The position numbers and the translations under genes were made by a program. A stretch of 64,000 bases of DNA from Paenibacillus polymyxa (lineage in GTDB: Bacteria; Bacillota; Bacilli; Paenibacillales; Paenibacillaceae), in contig NZ_CP049783.1 of assembly GCF_015710975.1 (NCBI RefSeq), forward strand, positions 1,755,001 through 1,819,000, given 5' to 3'. Shown in pieces: positions 58,869 through 64,000 of the stretch. The notes beneath the pieces are model-generated. The model did not search any database. It saw only the letters and a program-made list of their open reading frames with translations, and was not told where the DNA came from. How positions within the stretch are numbered: the first letter of the stretch is position 1; every line of letters begins with the position of its first letter.

Positions 58869-59310
58869 GCGTCAGGCACCCCATTCATCAATTTGATGTT
58901 CTCATCTTAAACCGGAACGATTGAGAAAGTTTGTCAGAACCTCACGTCTTATTCCAAGAAATTTCCGACAAAAAAACGTGCCGCGCGAAAGGACAGAGCA
59001 TCCCCCTGTACATCAAGCTGCGCCCGTATGGAAGCAGATGGAAGTTGTATCACTCCACGCCTTGCACGGCCTCTGTATGTCGTCCACCCTGATGCCCAGA
59101 CTAGCGATTTGCACAGAAGATAGACGGAAAACCGTTGGAGTTTGTCGGACGATTATGTCCACACGACAAAAAAAACATCCAACATTTCAGTACGATGCTT
59201 CTTCTCTTCTTCATGAAACTACTAATCTTAAAAATGTGCCTGTACACCTCCGCCCAAATGTATTGCCCGCAGCCACAGCTTGTCGCATCTCTTGTCGGTA
59301 GAACGCAAAA
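58869..59310. promoter_or_regulatory. spoIIE upstream region with possible Spo0A boxes
   Basis: No gene is visible in this 440-base stretch, and no tRNA, although B. subtilis has tRNA genes here. TTGTCGGA, one mismatch from the 0A box TTGTCGAA, occurs at 58964-58971 (minus strand) and 59142-59149 (plus strand), and TTGTCGT at about 59163-59169 (minus). spoIIE is Spo0A-activated in B. subtilis, so these are plausible but unproved. Confidence 0.4.
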
Positions 59311-59341
59311 AAACCGTAGCAGTCTTTCGACTGTACGGTTT
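59311..59341 (-). terminator. yabR terminator
   Basis: Minus-strand stem AAACCGT/ACGGTTT with an inner CAGTC-GAAA-GACTG type stem-loop, followed by TTTTTTTGC. It is 34 bases after the yabR stop. Confidence 0.9.
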
Positions 59342-59374
59342 TCCGTGTATGGTTGATACGGTTGTCAAAGTGAA

Positions 59375-59890
59375 TTAAACACGCTTCGCGCCGCGTCCTC
59401 CGCGTTTACCTTCGGTGTTCTTTTTCAGCGACGAAATGCGTTCCTCACTATCTTTCAGGAAGCGTGACATTTTATCCTCAAATGAAGGTTTACCCGGTGC
59501 AGGCTTGAAAGAACGGCCTCCACGATCGCGGTTGAAACCACCACCGCGTCCCTGACTTGGACCTGAACCTCCGCCGCCAAAACGGTCTCCTCCGCCTGGT
59601 CCTCCTGTACGCTCCGGTCTTGGAGCTCTTGGGGGACGGGCTTCACTTGCCGGCTTATCAATCGTTTGCTTAATGGAAAGTCCGATTTTGCCATCTTTGT
59701 CAACATTAATGACTTTCACCGTCACAACATCATTAATCTTCAGGTGGTCGTTAACATCCTTAACATAATTATCGGCGATTTCCGAGATGTGAACGAGACC
59801 CGTGACACCTCCAGACAAATCCACAAATGCTCCAAAATGCGTGATGCCTGTCACTTTGCCCTCTAACTTGGTGCCCACTTCAATTGCCAT
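59375..59890 (-). CDS. yabR: S1-domain RNA-binding protein YabR
   Basis: A 171-residue protein. Residues 1-75 are a single S1 OB-fold (VGTKLEGKVTGITHFGAFV, GLVHISEIA, VKVINVDKDGKIGLSIKQ). The rest is basic and Gly/Arg/Pro-rich with RGGG and GGG runs, then a helical basic tail. I chose the ATG at 59890, with GGGAGGATC upstream; the longer open frame is non-homologous. B. subtilis YabR is shorter and lies at the same place. Probably binds mRNA or ribosomes. Confidence 0.92.
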   Translation of the reverse strand: MAIEVGTKLEGKVTGITHFGAFVDLSGGVTGLVHISEIADNYVKDVNDHLKINDVVTVKVINVDKDGKIGLSIKQTIDKPASEARPPRAPRPERTGGPGGGDRFGGGGSGPSQGRGGGFNRDRGGRSFKPAPGKPSFEDKMSRFLKDSEERISSLKKNTEGKRGGRGAKRV

Positions 59891-60013
59891 AGAATAAAAT
59901 GATCCTCCCTTAAAATATACAACCGATTTTTTTGCAAAAAAATCCCGCTGTGGTGATTTGATTATACAAAATGGCGGAACCAAGGTCAACTAAGCATTGG
60001 CCCGATAATGCCT

Positions 60014-60343
60014 CTATTTTTGATCTCCGATGATTGGCGTCTCTTCCGGTTTGTAAAGACCGTACTTACTTCTAGCAATTTCTCCAATGTACTCAGGGTC
60101 CTTGAGACGATTCACTTCGGTTTGAAGCTGTTGTTCCGTTTGTGTAGCAGCTTGCTTCTGTTTTTCCTTCTGGGTGAGCTGTTCACTTCGATCGGCCATG
60201 ATCATGCCTTGAGAAAAAAAGGTGAATATGGCCCAACTACCAAAGGCGGCAAGCGATAGCAACCAAATCATGATTCGCCTGCGCCCGCCCGCATTGGACT
60301 TGGACGTAGGAGATGAATGGCGATCTACAGACGAATTACGCAT
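60014..60343 (-). CDS. divIC: cell-division protein DivIC (FtsB-like)
   Basis: A 109-residue bitopic protein. The basic cytoplasmic N-terminus is followed by one membrane helix (about 24-46), a coiled coil (EQLTQKEKQKQAATQTEQQL) and the family signature LKDPEYIGEIARSKYGLYKPEE. It forms the divisome subcomplex with DivIB and FtsL. ATG at 60343 chosen by AAGGGGG eight bases upstream; a TTG six codons earlier is possible. Four bases after yabQ stop. Confidence 0.94.
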   Translation of the reverse strand: MRNSSVDRHSSPTSKSNAGGRRRIMIWLLSLAAFGSWAIFTFFSQGMIMADRSEQLTQKEKQKQAATQTEQQLQTEVNRLKDPEYIGEIARSKYGLYKPEETPIIGDQK

Positions 60344-60347
60344 GATA

Positions 60348-60926
60348 CTACCCCCTTCCAAACCATCTTTTTGCTGTATTTTTCAGTCTGATACCTAGCT
60401 TTATGAGCAGATCTGGCGTCTTCCAGCGCGCTATAAGCGGACGGATCAACCAAAGAATCGGCTTCCAAACCGGCATCAGGATGTATATCAGCATCCTTCC
60501 TAGGAACACAATAAGTGCCCATGTCCATCCGACCAGCTTGCGTAACAGCCGATACAGCGCTAACACCGGAAGAACAATCAGGATGCGCAGTATGCTGTTC
60601 ACGATCAACGTCAGTCTGCGAACGATCTCTATTAACATTACCACAAAACGTTGGGTTGTAACACTAAAGGCCCAAAAATAGAGCCAAACCCCCAAAAGTA
60701 GTCCTAAAAAGACATAAAACCGCAGCTCACCGCGATTACTCGCGTATAGCACACGGAAAATAAACAAAGCCGAGGCCACCCAATACAGCACGTCCAACAT
60801 ATGAACACTCCAACGGGCAAAATGAAAGCGGATTGACAGCACCCGGTAGCTGTCAAATACCACTCCCATCGCTATGCCCGACAATAGCATCCACGTCAAT
60901 GTCAGCCATTGTGTGTAAGGGTTCAT
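60348..60926 (-). CDS. yabQ: spore cortex protein YabQ
   Basis: A 192-residue membrane protein with helices at about 8-27, 40-60, 67-90 and 95-125 and a basic C-terminal tail (RLKNTAKRWFGRG). Conserved GIAMGVVFDSYRVL near the N-terminus marks the YabQ family, needed for cortex formation and transcribed by sigma-E in B. subtilis. The start overlaps the yabP stop by four bases. Confidence 0.92.
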   Translation of the reverse strand: MNPYTQWLTLTWMLLSGIAMGVVFDSYRVLSIRFHFARWSVHMLDVLYWVASALFIFRVLYASNRGELRFYVFLGLLLGVWLYFWAFSVTTQRFVVMLIEIVRRLTLIVNSILRILIVLPVLALYRLLRKLVGWTWALIVFLGRMLIYILMPVWKPILWLIRPLIARWKTPDLLIKLGIRLKNTAKRWFGRG

Positions 60927-61207
60927 TTGAAGAGCTTGCCGAATAGGCTTTTTCCGTTTTTGGCCGGGGCCCCAGGCTCTAGGTAGACGAGGGAAGTAAT
61001 CAGACCTTCAATGGACAGCAGCCCCTCTTCCAGACTGAGGTTTTTGATATGTAAATGTTGTCCGCGAATGGTGAGATGGCCCAGCTCGGTCTGAAGCAAA
61101 AACTCTTCACTGTCAAAGCTCTCCACATTGCTGACGCCTGAAATGTCGAGCTGCTTGCGGCTTTGCATGCGCAGATCATGGTGCTTGGACTTCCCTTGTT
61201 CAATCAT
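60923..61207 (-). CDS. yabP: sporulation protein YabP
   Basis: A 94-residue soluble YabP/YqfC-family protein with the β-rich pattern RKQLDISGVSNVESFDSEEF, LTIRGQHLHIKNLSLEEGLL and IEGLITSLVY. Start ATG at 61207 with AGGAGGGGTAC upstream; the open frame upstream has no homology. With yabQ it is required for the cortex in B. subtilis. Probably first gene of yabP-yabQ-divIC. Confidence 0.92.
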   Translation of the reverse strand: MIEQGKSKHHDLRMQSRKQLDISGVSNVESFDSEEFLLQTELGHLTIRGQHLHIKNLSLEEGLLSIEGLITSLVYLEPGAPAKNGKSLFGKLFK

Positions 61208-61319
61208 GGCATGTACCCCTCCTTCTGTTCTTAGCTTATGAAGGGGTGGGCATGATTTAGAACCGCATTGGTTATTCACGAGCATATATTAGACGAAAGC
61301 TCATCATCCAAAAGAAAAA

Positions 61320-61348
61320 GCATCCCTTCATAAGATATGAAGGAATGC
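61320..61348 (-). terminator. terminator of the hbs-rqcP operon
   Basis: Minus-strand GCATTCCTTCATA pairs with TATGAAGGGATGC (one mismatch), followed by TTTTTCTTTTGG. It lies 38 bases after the rqcP stop and upstream of yabP. Confidence 0.9.
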
Positions 61349-61385
61349 TTCTATGTACAACGTTATGAGAAAATCAGATGTCTGC

Positions 61386-61664
61386 TTACCAGTTCAAACC
61401 GTTGTCCCTGGCAATAGGCTCTTCCTTTACCAAAGTGTACATACTTGCAGCCTCGTCCTTGCGTGTAGTGTCGGCGAGCCGTTCCACTCGCACGGTCACC
61501 AGCTTCTGGCCAAATTGGACGGTAATTTCATCGCCCACTTTGACCGCACTGCTCGGCTTGGCTTCGCGTCCATTCACCAGCACTCTCCCTTGTTCAGAGA
61601 CGTCCTTGGCTACTGTACGACGCTTAATCAGCCGCGAGACTTTCAAGAATTTATCAAGACGCAT
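61386..61664 (-). CDS. rqcP: S4-domain ribosome quality-control factor RqcP (YabO)
   Basis: A 92-residue S4 RNA-binding protein (MRLDKFLKVSRLIKRRTVAK at the start, GRVLVNGREAKPSSAVKVGDEI). The orthologue in B. subtilis binds stalled 50S subunits and helps RqcH add poly-Ala tails to nascent chains. The start codon shares an A with the hbs stop (TAATG), so translation is coupled to the abundant HU message. Confidence 0.94.
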   Translation of the reverse strand: MRLDKFLKVSRLIKRRTVAKDVSEQGRVLVNGREAKPSSAVKVGDEITVQFGQKLVTVRVERLADTTRKDEAASMYTLVKEEPIARDNGLNW

Positions 61665-61936
61665 TAGTTAACGGCTTCTTTAAGCTTATTACCGGCTTTA
61701 AAAGCAGGAACGGTCGATTCTGGAATTTCAATCGTGTTGCCGGTTTGTGGATTGCGGCCTGTACGGCTAGAACGCTTGCGCGTTTCGAAAGTACCAAAGC
61801 CGATCAGTTGTACTTTGTCGCCACTCGCAAGTGCATCTGTAATTTCACCAAGTACGCCATTCAATACAGCTTCAACGTCACGTTTGCTCAAACCGCTTTT
61901 GCTGGAAATATTGTTGATCAGATCTGTCTTGTTCAT
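61664..61936 (-). CDS. hbs: DNA-binding protein HU
   Basis: A 90-residue histone-like protein. MNKTDLINNISSKSGLSKRD and GDKVQLIGFGTFETRKRSSR with GRNPQTGNTIEIPESTVPAFKAG are the canonical HU sequences, with the Pro at the arm tip. Strong GGAGGC upstream of the ATG. It compacts the nucleoid and is essential in B. subtilis. Confidence 0.98.
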   Translation of the reverse strand: MNKTDLINNISSKSGLSKRDVEAVLNGVLGEITDALASGDKVQLIGFGTFETRKRSSRTGRNPQTGNTIEIPESTVPAFKAGNKLKEAVN

Positions 61937-62269
61937 AAGATAAAAGCCTCCTAAATGTCAAAAAATAATCATCACGCTACATATCCATAAATGGAGCAGA
62001 CGTGAGGTCCAACTGTGGCCGTAGCCTTTCTGAATACTACTGTAACATGTTAACTATAGGCTACAGTTATTTTCAGAATTATTACAAGTTATTCGGGCTT
62101 GTCCTTAAAAATCCTGCAATGACAGGCGTTTTTTATTCGACCCCCAGTTAAGCCAACATCCTACTACAAAACTCTGCCCATTGGCAAGTCTGCTCAAGCT
62201 GGGCGTGTTTTCAACCCTGCTTATGTCTCATTTTACTGGCCCATACAGCCAAAGATCAAATCTATGGAG
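61937..62269. other. hbs upstream region with palindrome and weak bidirectional terminator
   Basis: No gene seen. An inverted repeat ACTGTA-17-TACAGT spans 62039-62067, around a possible -10 (TATAGT on the minus strand). A short CCTG-6-CAGG hairpin at 62113-62126 with T runs on both sides may end the yabN transcript. The rest shows nothing I can name. Confidence 0.45.
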
Positions 62270-63376
62270 TCAATCTCTATCAAGGAGCTTTTTCGCTTCC
62301 TGCCAGTAGGTCTCCATTTCATCTACACTGCTGTCTTCGGGACGACGTCCCTGCTCGCGTAATTTCTGCTCAATATACTGGAAACGGCTCACAAATTTGC
62401 GATTAGTGGCTGACAGCGCCTCCTCTGGATCTACTTCCATGAACCGGGCTGCATTCACGGCAACAAATAACACATCGCCCAACTCCAGCAACTGAGCTTC
62501 CACGGAATGCCCTTCCCGAACCGCTTCCTTCAACTCAGCCACTTCTTCGTCCAGTTTATCAAATACGCCTTCAATGCTATCCCAGTTAAAGCCTACTTTA
62601 GCTGCTTTTTTCTGGAGCTTGTACGATTTCATAAGAGCAGGTAGATCACGGGGAACCCCATCCAGCACGGAAGGGTCTGCTGCCGTTGTACCTTTAAGTC
62701 GTTTTTCCTCAGCCTTCATCTGTTCCCAGTTTTGCAGCGCCTCTTCCGCATCATTCGCTTGATTATCACCGAACACATGCGGGTGACGGAAAATAAGCTT
62801 ATCGTTCAGCCCTTGGATCACATCATAGACATTGAAGGTTCCGACTTCCTCTTCCATTTGGGCATGCAGCAAAATTTGTAACAACAGATCGCCGAGCTCT
62901 TCCTTCATATGCTCAGGATCATCCTCATCTATAGTTTCAATGACCTCATACGTTTCCTCGATCAGATTTTTGCGGATCGATTGATGTGTCTGTTCGCGAT
63001 CCCATGGACAGCCTTCTGGACTGCGCAAAATATCGACAATCTCATGTAGACGGTCAAAAGAACGCCGTTTCAGCGCCTCATCCTCACTGCGAGGTATGTA
63101 CACCAAGGATAGGTTCCCGTAGCCCTCTACTCGATCCAGCTCGTACAGCGGCACCTTGTGGACTGCTTCCTCACCTTCTACCCCAAGCGCGTGGCCGACA
63201 TACACCTCATAATCGTCAGGATACCGCTCCATCAAGCACAGCTTCACATCGGAAGCCGTAAAGGTGTCATATACCTGTCCGATCAGCGTGTGCAACTGAG
63301 GCTGGAGCCAGCTCGCATCCAGTGTACCTGCATCCAACAGCTGGAAACCCTCAATCGGATCAAAACCAAGACGCAC
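62270..63376 (-). CDS. yabN: YabN C-terminal part: tandem MazG nucleotide pyrophosphohydrolase (frameshifted from N-terminal part)
   Basis: This frame carries two MazG domains. The first has LIEETYEVIETIDEDD and EELGDLLLQILLHAQ, which supply the Glu/Asp magnesium ligands. The second has DEEVAELKEAV and LELGDVLFVAVNAARF. It should hydrolyse non-canonical or damaged NTPs. The first 80 residues of this frame (FQLLDAGTLDASWLQ onward) belong to the end of the methylase domain, which shows it is a torn gene, not a free MazG. The GTG used as the left limit lacks a convincing ribosome binding site. With one C restored in the run at 63412-63416, it joins the upstream fragment into one 499-residue protein like B. 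subtilis YabN. Confidence 0.9.
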   Translation of the reverse strand: MRLGFDPIEGFQLLDAGTLDASWLQPQLHTLIGQVYDTFTASDVKLCLMERYPDDYEVYVGHALGVEGEEAVHKVPLYELDRVEGYGNLSLVYIPRSEDEALKRRSFDRLHEIVDILRSPEGCPWDREQTHQSIRKNLIEETYEVIETIDEDDPEHMKEELGDLLLQILLHAQMEEEVGTFNVYDVIQGLNDKLIFRHPHVFGDNQANDAEEALQNWEQMKAEEKRLKGTTAADPSVLDGVPRDLPALMKSYKLQKKAAKVGFNWDSIEGVFDKLDEEVAELKEAVREGHSVEAQLLELGDVLFVAVNAARFMEVDPEEALSATNRKFVSRFQYIEQKLREQGRRPEDSSVDEMETYWQEAKKLLDRD

Positions 63377-63768
63377 AAAAGCCTCATCCAGGAAACTTTC
63401 GCCCCCAAGATGTTTAGTTCAATCCCTTGCGCAGGACAACGCTCCTTGAGCAACTGCACCGCTGCTTCCGCCACCATCGGGTGACCGGGAACCGCATAGA
63501 CGATTTCGCTTCCGTCTGCCGCCTTAGCAGCTGTTGCCATCAATTGACTGGTAATTTCCTCGTATACCTCTGGAAAAGATTCCTTTGTCTCATATACCGC
63601 ATCAAATGACTCAAAGGCCACTTCAAACTCATCCAGCACTTGAACCGCCGGATGTTCCTTGGTTCGCAGATATAGCGCTGAAGCCCCCCGCATTTTGTTC
63701 AATATCCCTATCGTAAGCTGATCGGGATCTCCCGAGCCCAGACCTACGATCGTTAATGTTACGCTCAT
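63283..63768 (-). CDS. yabN: YabN N-terminal part: tetrapyrrole-methylase-like domain, frameshifted
   Basis: The true start of yabN: ATG with GGAGGATTG upstream, then MSVTLTIVGLGSGDPDQLTIG, the glycine-rich opening of SAM-dependent TP-methylases, and later VYAVPGHPMVAEAAVQLL. After NILG the frame changes to unrelated sequence (VSWMRLLCVL) and ends at 63283. The other frame continues with ESFLDEAFVRLGFDP. The break is in a G5 tract (C5 on the plus strand, 63412-63416) that should be G6. The last 40 or so residues of this reading are therefore spurious. Confidence 0.88.
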   Translation of the reverse strand: MSVTLTIVGLGSGDPDQLTIGILNKMRGASALYLRTKEHPAVQVLDEFEVAFESFDAVYETKESFPEVYEEITSQLMATAAKAADGSEIVYAVPGHPMVAEAAVQLLKERCPAQGIELNILGAKVSWMRLLCVLVLIRLRVSSCWMQVHWMRAGSSLSCTR

Positions 63769-63935
63769 ATCCAATCCTCCGTTCCGCAAAAGCAGGATTC
63801 ATGCTCGGAAAAAACACCCGGCGCAATCCAATCCAGCTTCCGCTTCCTTTGCTTTGGCATTTACTATACCACAAAGTTGTATAGGCTCATAAAATGGCTT
63901 GCGCAGCTGTCGCGCGGCAAGTCGTATAACCCCGG

Positions 63936-64000
63936 CTAAGCCAGTACACGCAGTCTGCGCAGCACGGCTGCCAGCGGGCGTCCGAGCTTGGGCACTGCCA
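63936..64000 (-). CDS. C-terminal end of a YabM/SpoVB-like polysaccharide flippase (partial)
   Basis: Only the last 21 codons are in the window, ending at TAG (63936-63938): AVPKLGRPLAAVLRRLRVLA. This basic, leucine-rich tail fits the end of MATE/MVF-type SpoVB proteins, and yabM lies directly upstream of yabN in B. subtilis. The call rests on position and a short tail. Confidence 0.5.
   Translation of the reverse strand, partial: AVPKLGRPLAAVLRRLRVLA

Noticed and set aside
58869..59310. tRNA genes expected between yabR and spoIIE from B. subtilis
   Set aside because: No T-arm-like GGTTCRA sequence or cloverleaf is visible on either strand.

Overview
The window is Gram-positive, spore-forming Firmicute DNA, almost certainly from the Paenibacillus polymyxa group. 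Two things show this. First, a complete operon matches the fusaricidin (LI-F) lipopeptide locus, fusGFEDCBA. Second, the housekeeping half follows the order known from Bacillus subtilis (yabM-yabN-rqcP-hbs region, yabP, yabQ, divIC, yabR, spoIIE, yabS, yabT, tilS, hprT, ftsH, coaX, hslO, yacD-like, cysK, pabB-pabA-pabC-folP-folB-folK-yazB-dusB, greA, lysS). Every gene except one alpha/beta hydrolase at the left edge is on the minus strand, so transcription runs from high to low coordinates.

Region 1 (1-33166) is accessory. It holds a lone plus-strand membrane-anchored hydrolase, then a strong bidirectional terminator, then the fus operon from its promoter near 32260 down to 1500. FusG, FusC and FusB are fatty-acid-synthase-type enzymes, and FusD and FusE a TPP enzyme and an aldehyde dehydrogenase, all expected to make the guanidino-hydroxy fatty acid. 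FusF activates it, and the giant NRPS FusA adds six residues and cyclises them. The adenylation codes I read by eye are Thr, Val, aromatic (Tyr/Phe-like), Thr, Asn, Ala, with epimerisation domains in modules 2, 4 and 5. This is the fusaricidin pattern. FusA is cut by one in-frame TAA in adenylation domain 4. Upstream of the operon is a small four-helix membrane protein.

Region 2 (33400-47543) holds a KtrB/TrkH potassium channel subunit, lysS, a frameshifted greA with its own promoter and leader hairpin, and the folate/PABA operon (pabB to dusB). It continues with cysK, a SurA/PrsA-like foldase, hslO (Hsp33) and coaX.

Region 3 (47550-64000) holds nadC-nadB inserted between coaX and ftsH. Then come ftsH, hprT, tilS, yabT, yabS, spoIIE, yabR, divIC, yabQ, yabP, rqcP and hbs, a frameshifted yabN (methylase-MazG), and the last codons of a yabM/SpoVB-like flippase.

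Three independent lesions (fusA nonsense, greA -1 frameshift, yabN -1 in a homopolymer) break otherwise well-conserved genes. They may be sequencing errors or real mutations, and they decide whether this strain could make fusaricidin. I found no tRNA, rRNA, CRISPR array or insertion sequence.
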